This document shows, piece after piece, positions 54,586-62,573 of a stretch of DNA of 64,000 nucleotides (within the stretch, counting starts at the first letter, position 1; each line of letters opens with the position of its first letter). Below the pieces are notes generated by a model. It did not search any database. It worked only from the letters and a program-made list of their open reading frames with translations, and was not told where the DNA came from. A program made the position numbers and the translations under genes. The DNA lies in assembly GCF_005233515.1 (NCBI RefSeq), contig NZ_QFZZ01000005.1:372001-436000 (forward strand). The letters are read 5' to 3'. Source of the DNA: Pseudomonas sp. CFBP13508 (GTDB lineage: Bacteria > Pseudomonadota > Gammaproteobacteria > Pseudomonadales > Pseudomonadaceae).

Positions 54586-54660
54586 GGCCTCTTCGCGAGC
54601 AGGCTCGCTCCCACATTTGAACTGCATTTGAATGTGGGAGCGAGCCTGCTCGCGAAGGCC
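54586..54660. repeat. REP/BIME inverted pair after serB
   Basis: CTTCGCGAGCAGGCTCGCTCCCACAT and its reverse complement are separated by a short spacer (TTGAACTGCATTTGA). Same REP type as at 7675-7764. It lies between convergent serB and the PilZ-like gene, where it may act as a bidirectional terminator. Confidence 0.92.
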
Positions 54661-54670
54661 GCGCCTCGGT

Positions 54671-56419
54671 CTAGAGCGAATTCCACAACGAATCAAAATC
54701 CTCTTCGCCCCCGCCATTCTGCGCAGGATCCAGCGAGCGATAGGCGAACTGGTTGAAGCTGTGCGTACTCGCCACCCGCCGATCCAGCCCGGCGCGGTGT
54801 TCTTCGCCCTGGGTGTTGATCAACACCTTGTTGCCTTCCTGAAAGGGCAGGCGCGGCGCAAGTACGGTCGCTGGCAAATCGATCGCACTGATTTCCGGCA
54901 ACAGCAAACCGCGCAAATACTGGCTGTGATCATCTTTCGTTCGCACCAGTTGCAAGCCGCACGGCTGCGCGTGTGGCGCGACCAGTTCAATGCCTATCTG
55001 CGTGCCGCTGCCGCGCACCTGGCGGATCCAGCGAATCACCGCAATGCTCCAGCCTTTGCCCTCGCTGTCCTGAATGCCGAGCATTTCCCCGGCCTGCAAT
55101 TCGGCCGGCACTTCGCTCGGCCAGGCCAGGCAATAGCCGCCGGGGCTATGGTTGATCACCGGCAAGGCGTAAGTCGGATAATTCGGCGCGTTCCCTGGGC
55201 CTTCTTCTTCGCTCAACTGGTCGTACTGGATTTCCTCGTACGGCAACAGCTCATCGTTATTTTGCGGCGCAGCGTCGAACGCCTGACTCCAGCTGTCCTT
55301 TTCGCCGTTGGCCACCACGCTGCTGAAATTCGCCGCGCGAGCACCGGGATGTTTGAGCAACTCGCTGAAGGTGCGTTCGCCGCCGAGGTAGAAGTGCAGG
55401 GCGCTCATGCCAACGCACACGGTCAGCGTGCCCTGGCCGGCGATGCGCTGAAAGCTGCGTTCCGCAGCCTGGCCCCAGGTAGCGTGCAGATGTTGCAGGG
55501 TGTCGACGCTGAGGCCGGCGGAAACGGGCAGGGGCGTCGAGGTGGACTGGTGCAGCAAGTGCGTTTCGAGCTGTTTGACCAGCGGTTGCGGATCGAAGCC
55601 CAGCAGCCCGTTCTGTTGTTCGCTGCGAAACATCTTGCGGTAGCGCGGGCCGACATCGAGTTCCGGGCTGATGGCGAACAAACCGTCGTCGGCGCTGCCG
55701 GGATGCAGTTTGAGCAGGGCGCTCCACGGCTCGATCACCTCGGCCAGCCGGGCAATCTGGCTTTGACGCAATTGATTGCAACGGGCACTGCCCAATAGCA
55801 GTGCGGCGATGTAGGTCTGTTCGACGCTCAGTTCGCTGGTCAAAAAGGCCAGATCATCGCGCAGCCGCCGTTGTTGCAGCTGCAATTGCGCCGCGCTGCG
55901 ATACAGCTGGTGCAATTCGAACCACACATGCTCGGGTGGAGAACTGTACAACTGCGTCGCACGCACCAGTTGCGCCTTCAGCGCGTGCGCGGCACGTTGC
56001 AAAGCGGTGCTGACCAGTGGCGCGCGATCCTTGCTGTATTTGGGCAGGATGCGCAGAACGATCTGTTTATAGCCGATGGCCAGCTGACCTTGCAGCGCCT
56101 GGCACAGGTTGCTGACCTTGCGCGAGCGCTCGTCGAGCATGATCGCCTGATGCAGAAAGTGCCGTTCCAGGTGCTGGCAGACGAAATACACCTCGGGCCG
56201 CAGCAACTCCAACAATTGCAGACGATTGTCGCTGGGAGTGAGCAACAGGTTCAGTTCGCCGAGGCCTTGATAGAGCAGGCGGGCGGTTTCGCCGATGTTG
56301 GCCTTGGGCAGGCCGGCGATCCAGCGCTTGAGGTCGCGCGGGCTGGCATCGCAAAACGACAGGCGTGTTTGCGTGGGAGTCGGAGCGCGCAGCTTGGGAG
56401 AGAAGAGGGTCTGGCTCAT
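54671..56419 (-). CDS. Conserved protein with PilZ-like C-terminal motif (PA4958 type)
   Basis: A 582-residue cytoplasmic protein with a long helical N-terminal region (about 25-250). The C-terminal region has INHSPGGYCLAWP (residues about 422-434), matching the PilZ (D/N)xSxxG c-di-GMP-binding motif, and IGIELV about 48 residues later, as in the PilZ barrel. I do not see the RxxxR that normally precedes it. ATG 56419 is chosen over a frame two codons longer. In P. aeruginosa it follows fimX; here fimX is absent. Binding of c-di-GMP is inference. Confidence 0.72.
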   Translation of the reverse strand: MSQTLFSPKLRAPTPTQTRLSFCDASPRDLKRWIAGLPKANIGETARLLYQGLGELNLLLTPSDNRLQLLELLRPEVYFVCQHLERHFLHQAIMLDERSRKVSNLCQALQGQLAIGYKQIVLRILPKYSKDRAPLVSTALQRAAHALKAQLVRATQLYSSPPEHVWFELHQLYRSAAQLQLQQRRLRDDLAFLTSELSVEQTYIAALLLGSARCNQLRQSQIARLAEVIEPWSALLKLHPGSADDGLFAISPELDVGPRYRKMFRSEQQNGLLGFDPQPLVKQLETHLLHQSTSTPLPVSAGLSVDTLQHLHATWGQAAERSFQRIAGQGTLTVCVGMSALHFYLGGERTFSELLKHPGARAANFSSVVANGEKDSWSQAFDAAPQNNDELLPYEEIQYDQLSEEEGPGNAPNYPTYALPVINHSPGGYCLAWPSEVPAELQAGEMLGIQDSEGKGWSIAVIRWIRQVRGSGTQIGIELVAPHAQPCGLQLVRTKDDHSQYLRGLLLPEISAIDLPATVLAPRLPFQEGNKVLINTQGEEHRAGLDRRVASTHSFNQFAYRSLDPAQNGGGEEDFDSLWNSL

Positions 56420-56451
56420 GACCAAAACCATAGCAGCAAATGCCGCAGTTT

Positions 56452-56477
56452 GCGGAAGCAGCCTCGGCTGCTTCCGC
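56452..56477 (-). terminator. Perfect hairpin between psd and the PilZ-like gene
   Basis: GCGGAAGCAGC, loop CTCG and GCTGCTTCCGC: an 11-bp perfect stem just after the psd stop on the minus strand. There is no long T-run, so it may weaken rather than stop read-through. Confidence 0.5.
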
Positions 56478-56485
56478 GAACAGGG

Positions 56486-57346
56486 TCACGCTTTTGGCAG
56501 TGCCAGACCTTGGCCCATCTGCACTGGCGAGCCGGCCACCAGTTCTTCGGCCCACTTCACCTGATCCGGACCAAACAGCACGATCGCCGTTGAACCGAGC
56601 TTGAAGCGCCCCAGTTCCGCGCCTTTTTCCAGATGAATCGGTGCGCGTGCGGCTTCGTCGTAGCGGAAGGTTTTCAGCTCGCGCTTCGGTGGTGTGACCA
56701 GACCGGCCCATACGGTTTCAATCGAAGCGACAATCATCGCGCCAACCAGCACCACGGCCATCGGCCCGCGTTCGGTGTCGAAAATGCACGCCACGCGCTC
56801 GTTGCGGGCGAACAGCTCCGGGACGTTTTCGGCAGTAGTCTGGTTCACCGAGAAAATGCGGCCCGGGATGTAGACCATTTCGCGCAGGGTGCCGGCCAGC
56901 GGCATGTGCACGCGGTGGTAGTCCTTCGGCGACAGGTAGATCGTGGCGAAATCGCCGCCCATGAACGGCGCTGCGTTGGCCGCATCACCGCCGAGCAATT
57001 CGAGCACGCTGAAACTGTGGCCCTTGGCCTGGAACACGCGACCGTGCTCGATCGGGCCGAGCTGGCTGACCGCACCGTCGGCCGGGCTGAGGATCGCGCC
57101 CGGAGTTTCGTCCAGTGGACGCGCGCCGTCTTTCAACGCACGCGTGAAGAACGCATTGAAGTGCTCGTAAGCGGTCAGGTCTTCGACCAGTGCTTGCGAC
57201 ATGTCCACTTGATAACGCTTGGCGAACCATTGGGTGAACGCATTCTTGAACCAGCGCACGCGGCATTCGGCGATGCAGCCGGCCAGGCGCGACAGCAGGT
57301 GATGCGGCAGCAGGTACTGGCTGAGGATAAACAGACGCTCTTTCAT
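56486..57346 (-). CDS. psd: Phosphatidylserine decarboxylase proenzyme
   Basis: Makes phosphatidylethanolamine at the inner membrane. It has 286 residues. The self-cleavage site LGST is at about 250-253, with Ser252 becoming the pyruvoyl group. MKERLFILSQYLLPHHLLSR is the amphipathic membrane-binding start. PKDYHRVHMPLAG near 140 holds catalytic His residues. It follows rhdA by 9 bp in the same direction. Confidence 0.97.
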   Translation of the reverse strand: MKERLFILSQYLLPHHLLSRLAGCIAECRVRWFKNAFTQWFAKRYQVDMSQALVEDLTAYEHFNAFFTRALKDGARPLDETPGAILSPADGAVSQLGPIEHGRVFQAKGHSFSVLELLGGDAANAAPFMGGDFATIYLSPKDYHRVHMPLAGTLREMVYIPGRIFSVNQTTAENVPELFARNERVACIFDTERGPMAVVLVGAMIVASIETVWAGLVTPPKRELKTFRYDEAARAPIHLEKGAELGRFKLGSTAIVLFGPDQVKWAEELVAGSPVQMGQGLALPKA

Positions 57347-57355
57347 TAGTTGTCC

Positions 57356-58180
57356 TTAAAAACCTTGAATCTCGACTGGCGTGTCAGGGTGGTTGCCCCA
57401 TTCGCCCCAGGAACCGGCGTAGCCCTTGACCCGCGGATAACCGAGGGATTTGGCCACCAGATAAGTGAAGCCCGACCGGTGATGGGTCTGGCAGTGGGTA
57501 ATGATTTCCTTGTCCTTGGTGATCCCGAGGTTTTCGAGGATCTGCGGCATGTCACTGCGGATACGCAACTGACGAGTCTGGTCCATGCCGGCGGTCCATT
57601 CGAAATTGACCGCGCCGGGGATGTGGCCGCCCTTGGCGGCGAGGACTTTCTCGCCGGAATATTCCAGCGGCCCACGCGCGTCCCAGATCGCCAGATCGGC
57701 GGCGCCGAGACGGCTTTGCAGGTATTCGCGGGTGGCGGTCGGTTCGTCGTGCAGGGTCAGCGCCACCGGGCCACCGACGGCGGGGGGCACCTGGATCGAC
57801 ATCGGCATACCCTCCGCCAGCCAGGCCGGCAGACCACCGTCTATATAGTGGTACTTGTCGTGGCCAATGACATCGAGCAACCAGATGAAGCGCCCGGCCC
57901 AGCCACCGCCCTCATCGTCATACACCACGTAGACCGCGTCTTTGCGATGACCGAGCTCACCAAACAACGCTTCCAGATCGGCCTTCGCCGGCATCAGCCC
58001 CGGCGCCGGTGGCTGGCCGAGCTGGGTGCGTTTCGGGTCGACAAAACGTGCGCCGGGCAAGTGACCTTCGGCATACCGGGCAGGGCTGGTCAGGTCCACC
58101 AGGATCAGTTCCGGGGACTCCAGGCGCGGCAGCAGGTCGCTCGGCTCGATGACAAGCGGCAAGCCAGAGAAGTCAGACAT
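57356..58180 (-). CDS. rhdA: Thiosulfate sulfurtransferase (rhodanese)
   Basis: Two-domain rhodanese of 274 residues. The active Cys is Cys230 in the loop HCQTHHRSG, the loop known from Azotobacter vinelandii RhdA; the N-terminal domain is catalytically inactive. ATG 58180 is chosen with GAGACCTCAC upstream. It may supply sulfane sulfur for Fe-S or other sulfur chemistry. It lies between the HDOD gene and psd as in P. aeruginosa. Confidence 0.96.
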   Translation of the reverse strand: MSDFSGLPLVIEPSDLLPRLESPELILVDLTSPARYAEGHLPGARFVDPKRTQLGQPPAPGLMPAKADLEALFGELGHRKDAVYVVYDDEGGGWAGRFIWLLDVIGHDKYHYIDGGLPAWLAEGMPMSIQVPPAVGGPVALTLHDEPTATREYLQSRLGAADLAIWDARGPLEYSGEKVLAAKGGHIPGAVNFEWTAGMDQTRQLRIRSDMPQILENLGITKDKEIITHCQTHHRSGFTYLVAKSLGYPRVKGYAGSWGEWGNHPDTPVEIQGF

Positions 58181-58222
58181 GTGAGGTCTCCAGAGCACAA
58201 AGGGGAGGATTGTAGCGCAGGC

Positions 58223-59761
58223 TCATTGGCCGCGGCTGCTAAAGCTGTGCAGGGCTTTTTCGATGCACTGCGCAGTTTTGCCGAAGGCTTGCACAGTGAT
58301 GTCGGCGAACGGCCCGCCACCCTGATCGGCAACGACGATCATGATCACCCGGCCGTTGTTGACCAGCGAACGCAGGAACAGATTTTCACCGCGAAACAGC
58401 GTGCGCAGGCTCGCTGGCAATAAGGCAGAGAATTGCCCGTTGTTCTCCGGTGTGATCCGCACCTGCGCCTGCTGAGCGAGCAGGCGTTGCAGGACTTTGC
58501 TCTGGCTGACGACAAAACTCAGCGCCGCCGCATCCTTCGGCAAACCGGCGGTCTGGTGCACGCGCAGGGTCGAGTGCGTGCGGTCGGCCATCAGAATCAT
58601 CACCCGGCGCATGCCGCTGGCCACCAGTGCCTCGCGAGCGGCGACGGTCAGGCTCATGGCATTGGTGAAGCGGCTGGGCTCGGCGAGCAGTTCGGCGCAT
58701 TGCCGACGCCACTGGCCCAGATCATCTGCATTCGGCGCTGCTGCCGGGAGCATGCCGGCCGGCAAGCGACGAACGCCCCAAGGCCAGATCAGCGAAACCG
58801 CCGGGTGCCACAGATCGGGCATCGCATGCTGACGCGCGCTGTTCGCTGCTTGCTGGTGCAACTGTTGTTGCACTTCGTCCATGGAAATCTGCAGATACAG
58901 GCTGGTCAGATACTGCCAGCGCTTACTGTGCGGACTGTCCCAGGCCTGTTGCGCCGACAGCGCCAGGCCGTTGGCGAGCAGCACGGTATTCGCCGGCTGG
59001 TTGAGCCAGCGGCGTAGCGTCGGATCATCGTCGAGGCGATTCTGCTGGCGCAGCGGGTGTTCGCTGTCGCGGGCAATCCGCAGCACTTTGACCAGTTCGC
59101 GTTGTTCGCCGAGCAGCAATTTGTAGCCTTGCTCGACCCAGATCGGCAGATGCCAGGCCTCGACCAGAGCCTCGGCAATCTTCAGCAAGCGCACGCCGAA
59201 CAATTGCTTTTCGACCACCCGCGCCGACTCGCCCTTGTGGATCACCCGCAGTTCCCACTCCTCAAGCAACTGCGGATAGGTCAGTGCCAATGGCCACAGC
59301 GGCGACAAAAACAGCAGACTGCCCCAGTGGATGTCCTGCCACAGTCGCGCCAGACGACTGGCAAAAAAACCGTTGGCCTGCTGTGTCGCGTGTTGGCTGA
59401 TCAGCTGCAACTGGCGCAAAGCCTTGGGGATCTGCCGGTGCGGTTCGGCGGGCAGGCGCGCGAGCAGTTCTTCGGTTCGCGCCAGGCCCAGGCGATTGAT
59501 CGCCACCTCGAGATTTTCCGCCGGCGCGGCCATGGTGCCGTGGGTATGACGATTCGCCTCACGGATGATGCTCAAGGCCAGCGCCGGGCTGTCCTGCATC
59601 AGATCGGCGATGTCACGCAGCGAGCTGCGGTTGTCGCGGATCGCCCGGCAGACTTTGTCGTGAGCCTCTTGTGGTACGGGCAGGCGGACGCTGTCGAGCA
59701 GCTTGACCCAGCCGTCGAGGGTGGTCGGTTTTGCGTGTGGGACGTTCGTTTCATTAGCCAT
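58223..59761 (-). CDS. HDOD-domain signalling protein
   Basis: A 512-residue cytoplasmic protein. Residues about 25-225 form an HDOD domain (DSPALALSIIREANR; INRLGLARTEELLARLP). About 350-505 resembles a GAF-like sensor fold (VMILMADRTHSTLRVHQTAGL; RSLVNNGRVIMIVVADQGG). HDOD proteins link signalling to motility or stress but lack the HD metal site. It is divergent from motA, whose sigma-28 promoter lies in the shared gap. The specific role is unknown. Confidence 0.82.
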   Translation of the reverse strand: MANETNVPHAKPTTLDGWVKLLDSVRLPVPQEAHDKVCRAIRDNRSSLRDIADLMQDSPALALSIIREANRHTHGTMAAPAENLEVAINRLGLARTEELLARLPAEPHRQIPKALRQLQLISQHATQQANGFFASRLARLWQDIHWGSLLFLSPLWPLALTYPQLLEEWELRVIHKGESARVVEKQLFGVRLLKIAEALVEAWHLPIWVEQGYKLLLGEQRELVKVLRIARDSEHPLRQQNRLDDDPTLRRWLNQPANTVLLANGLALSAQQAWDSPHSKRWQYLTSLYLQISMDEVQQQLHQQAANSARQHAMPDLWHPAVSLIWPWGVRRLPAGMLPAAAPNADDLGQWRRQCAELLAEPSRFTNAMSLTVAAREALVASGMRRVMILMADRTHSTLRVHQTAGLPKDAAALSFVVSQSKVLQRLLAQQAQVRITPENNGQFSALLPASLRTLFRGENLFLRSLVNNGRVIMIVVADQGGGPFADITVQAFGKTAQCIEKALHSFSSRGQ

Positions 59762-59832
59762 GTCTGGACGAGATCTTCACTGACTGTAGACGCGCCCGGC
59801 ATGGGCTAAATTGGCTTTTCGCCTGAACTGGC

Positions 59833-59859
59833 TATAGTCTGGCGCAGTTTTGCCGATAA
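59833..59859 (+). promoter_or_regulatory. Sigma-28 (FliA) promoter of motAB
   Basis: TATAGTCT at 59833-59840, exactly 11 bp, then GCCGATAA at 59852-59859. This matches the FliA consensus TAAAGTTT-N11-GCCGATAA at 6/8 and 8/8. It lies about 70 bp before the motA ATG, so motAB belongs to the late flagellar class. Confidence 0.9.
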
Positions 59860-59927
59860 GTAGAAGAAGAGATTTTTTAACTTCCGAATATGACCTTGAA
59901 CCCGACTTAAACAAGTACCTTCTACCT

Positions 59928-60779
59928 ATGGCTAAAATTATCGGCATCATCGTCGTATTCGCGAGCGTGCTCGGCGGATACGTGCTCTCCCACGGCAAGA
60001 TTGCCGCCCTGATCCAGCCCTTCGAGGTGATGATCATCGGCGGTGCGGCCCTCGGCGCGTTCCTTCAGGCCAACCCCGGTTACATGACGATGCACGTGCT
60101 CAAGAAATCCCTGAGCATGTTCGGTTCGCGCTTCACCCACACCTTCTACCTGGAAGTGCTCGGGCTGATCTACGAGATCCTCAACAAGAGCCGCCGCGAA
60201 GGCATGATGGCCATCGAAGGCGACATCGAAGATGCCGCCGCGAGCCCGATCTTCGCCAAGTACCCGGCGGTGCTCAAGGATGAACGCATGACCGCGTTCG
60301 TTTGCGATTACCTGCGCATCATGTCCTCCGGCAACATGGCTCCGCACGAACTGGAAGGCCTGTTCGACATGGAACTGTACAGCCTCAAGGAAGACCTCGA
60401 GCACCCATCCCACGCAGTCAACGGCATCGCCGACGGCATGCCCGGTTTCGGTATCGTTGCGGCGGTACTCGGTATCGTGGTGACCATGGCTTCGTTGGGC
60501 GAGGGCGACCAGGCGTCGATCGGTCTGCACGTGGGTGCGGCACTGGTCGGTACCTTCTTCGGTATTCTCGCGGCGTACGGTTTCTTTGGTCCGCTGGCAC
60601 ATTCCCTGGCCCACGATGCCAAGGAAGAGCTCAACGTCTACGAAGCCATCAAGGCCTCGCTGGTGGCTTCGGCGTCCGGCATGCCGCCGTCGCTGGCGGT
60701 CGAGTTCGGGCGCAAGGTTCTGTACCCGGCGCACCGTCCAAGCTTCGCCGAGCTGGAACAAGCGGTTCGCGGTCGCTAA
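59928..60779 (+). CDS. motA: Flagellar motor stator protein MotA
   Basis: Four-helix stator subunit of the proton-driven flagellar motor. It has 283 residues from ATG 59928 (MAKIIGIIVVFASVLGGYVLSHG); the longer frame from 59850 starts inside the promoter. The cytoplasmic loop carries ADGMPGFGIVAAVLG, with the conserved motor Pro residues in helix 3. The C terminus is cytoplasmic. It is followed by motB after 3 bp. Confidence 0.96.
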   Translation: MAKIIGIIVVFASVLGGYVLSHGKIAALIQPFEVMIIGGAALGAFLQANPGYMTMHVLKKSLSMFGSRFTHTFYLEVLGLIYEILNKSRREGMMAIEGDIEDAAASPIFAKYPAVLKDERMTAFVCDYLRIMSSGNMAPHELEGLFDMELYSLKEDLEHPSHAVNGIADGMPGFGIVAAVLGIVVTMASLGEGDQASIGLHVGAALVGTFFGILAAYGFFGPLAHSLAHDAKEELNVYEAIKASLVASASGMPPSLAVEFGRKVLYPAHRPSFAELEQAVRGR

Positions 60780-60782
60780 GTC

Positions 60783-61823
60783 ATGGAAAATAATCAGCCG
60801 ATCATCGTCAAGCGCGTCAAGCGCATTGCCGCCGGGCACCACGGCGGGGCATGGAAAATCGCCTTCGCCGACTTTGCCACGGCGATGATGGCGTTCTTCC
60901 TGGTGCTGTGGCTGCTGTCCACTGCTACGCCGGAACAGAAGATCGCCATCGCCGGTTATTTCAAGGACCCGGTCGGCTTCTCCGAAAGCGGCACGCCGTA
61001 CATCATCGACTTGGGTGGCACGCCGACCCTGGCGCCGGAAAACACCCTCAACCCGGAAGTGAAGTCGCAGCCACAGCCGGACAAGGTCACGGTCGACACC
61101 GATCAGGTTGAAGGCATGGCCGAGCAGGTCGAGAAGGAGCGTCTCGAACTGCTCCTGCAAGAACTGCAGAACAAGGTCGACGAGAACCCGCAACTGCAGA
61201 AGTTCAAGGATCAGATCCTCTTCGAAATTACGCCGAACGGCTTGCGCATCCAGATCATGGACGCCGAGAACCGACCGATGTTCGACTCAGGTTCCGCACG
61301 CCTGAAGCCGTACTTCGAAGACATTCTGCTGGCCATGGCTGACACCATCAAAGCGGTGCCGAACAAGATCAGCATCAGCGGCCACACCGACGCCAAGCCG
61401 TATATCGGCACTGGCGACTACGGCAACTGGGAGCTGTCGGCCAACCGTGCCAACGCCGCGCGTCGCGCATTGGTCGCCGGCAGCTATCCGGACGCGCAGG
61501 TGGCGCGGGTGGTCGGTTATGCCTCGTCGGCGTTGTTCGACCGGGAAAACCCGTTCAACCCGGTTAACCGCCGGATCGACATTGTCGTGCTGACCAAAAA
61601 AGCCCAGGCGGCGATTGAAGGTGCGCAGGGCCCTGAGGCGGCGAAACCGGCGGATCAGGGGCAGAACGGTGCTGCTCCGGCAGCCCCGGTTGATCCGGAT
61701 GCGTTGCCGGCGGACAAGCAGCCAGTGCCGGCTCATGAGTTGCGCGAACGCTTGAATCTCTTTGATGACGCTGCGCCGAAGCCGGCTGAGCCGGGTGGGG
61801 CAGCGCCAGCGCCGAAGCAGTGA
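60783..61823 (+). CDS. motB: Flagellar motor stator protein MotB
   Basis: Stator subunit that anchors MotA to peptidoglycan. It has 346 residues. The single helix has FADFATAMMAFFLVLW with the proton-carrying Asp30. The C-terminal OmpA-like domain shows ISISGHTDAKPY and RANAARRALVAGSYP (near 195-240), ending in an Ala/Pro-rich tail. A strong terminator follows. Confidence 0.96.
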   Translation: MENNQPIIVKRVKRIAAGHHGGAWKIAFADFATAMMAFFLVLWLLSTATPEQKIAIAGYFKDPVGFSESGTPYIIDLGGTPTLAPENTLNPEVKSQPQPDKVTVDTDQVEGMAEQVEKERLELLLQELQNKVDENPQLQKFKDQILFEITPNGLRIQIMDAENRPMFDSGSARLKPYFEDILLAMADTIKAVPNKISISGHTDAKPYIGTGDYGNWELSANRANAARRALVAGSYPDAQVARVVGYASSALFDRENPFNPVNRRIDIVVLTKKAQAAIEGAQGPEAAKPADQGQNGAAPAAPVDPDALPADKQPVPAHELRERLNLFDDAAPKPAEPGGAAPAPKQ

Positions 61824-61831
61824 TTTAAAAA

Positions 61832-61859
61832 GAAACCGACAGTGATGTCGGTTTTTTTT
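61832..61859 (+). terminator. Rho-independent terminator after motB
   Basis: AAACCGACA, loop GTGA and TGTCGGTTTTTTTT: a stem followed by eight T, 9 bp after the motB stop. Confidence 0.92.
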
Positions 61860-61902
61860 GGGCTGATTTTCGGCTTTGTATTTGGTGCGTTGCCAAGAAC
61901 AA

Positions 61903-62070
61903 CCCCCTCTCACCCCAGCCCTCTCCCCCAAGGGGGGCGAGGGGGAAAGGGAGCCGATTTGTGTGCTTTTCGAATTCGAGTTCGACTCGGTATTTCAGGT
62001 CGGTGTACTTGGAACATTCACCTCGGTCAGTCCCCTCTCCCTCTGGGAGAGGGTTAGGGTGAGGGGCTTT
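61903..62070. repeat. Dispersed CCCTCTCC...GGGTGAGGGG repeat, copy 3
   Basis: CCCTCTCACCCCAGCCCTCTCCC opens and CCCCTCTCCCTCTGGGAGAGGGTTAGGGTGAGGGG closes it. The middle shares TTTCAGGTCGGTGTA with the other copies (43585-44033, 51434-51619). It separates motB from the 3' end of the TIR gene. Confidence 0.88.
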
Positions 62071-62087
62071 TCGAAAGTGACAAAATT

Positions 62088-62573
62088 CTAAAACCCGCGA
62101 CGAATCCGGTTCTTCAACTGTTCATGAAACATCTCCGCATCGCGCTTGTAAGCCCCCTTGACCGATTCGCTGATCGAATCCAGCGCCATCGACCGCTTGT
62201 TCGACACCTCATCACGATACGCATCGATAAAGAAATCCAGGTCGCTGGCCGTGCTCAGCTTCGGCCACTTGTCCAGATAGATCGGCAGTTGTGCCGGCCC
62301 GGTCTTGAACGTACAGATCCGCCGGTTGCTGATCGTCGCCTCGCCAATCTCGAACGGCACCCACCACGACAGTGCAGTCTTCTCCGATACCACCGCCAGC
62401 AGATGCGTGCACTCGGTGATGTTGCGGGTAATGACCCCGGTGATGTCGTCGGTGGTCTGCGATTCCGGATCCAGCACGTCGAGGTAAGTCCTGATCTTCG
62501 CTTGGGTCAGACGGGTGTTGATGGCGATCGCATGAGTGCGATCCACATGGCGGTAGCTGATAAAGACTGGCAT
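62088..62573 (-). CDS. TIR-domain NAD-processing enzyme of a TIR/caspase defence system
   Basis: A 161-residue protein that is almost entirely one TIR domain. Box 1 is MPVFISYRHVDR (residues 1-12); the catalytic Glu75 lies in SWWVPFEIGEA; CTHLLAVVSEKT near 55-66 is the central strand. The tail (115-161) is helical and basic. The intact catalytic Glu argues for NAD cleavage or cyclisation to a signal molecule. Its ATG overlaps the caspase-like gene stop (ATGA). A longer open frame upstream is a shadow of that gene and is rejected. The reported type IV Thoeris pairs just such proteins. Confidence 0.88.
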   Translation of the reverse strand: MPVFISYRHVDRTHAIAINTRLTQAKIRTYLDVLDPESQTTDDITGVITRNITECTHLLAVVSEKTALSWWVPFEIGEATISNRRICTFKTGPAQLPIYLDKWPKLSTASDLDFFIDAYRDEVSNKRSMALDSISESVKGAYKRDAEMFHEQLKNRIRRGF

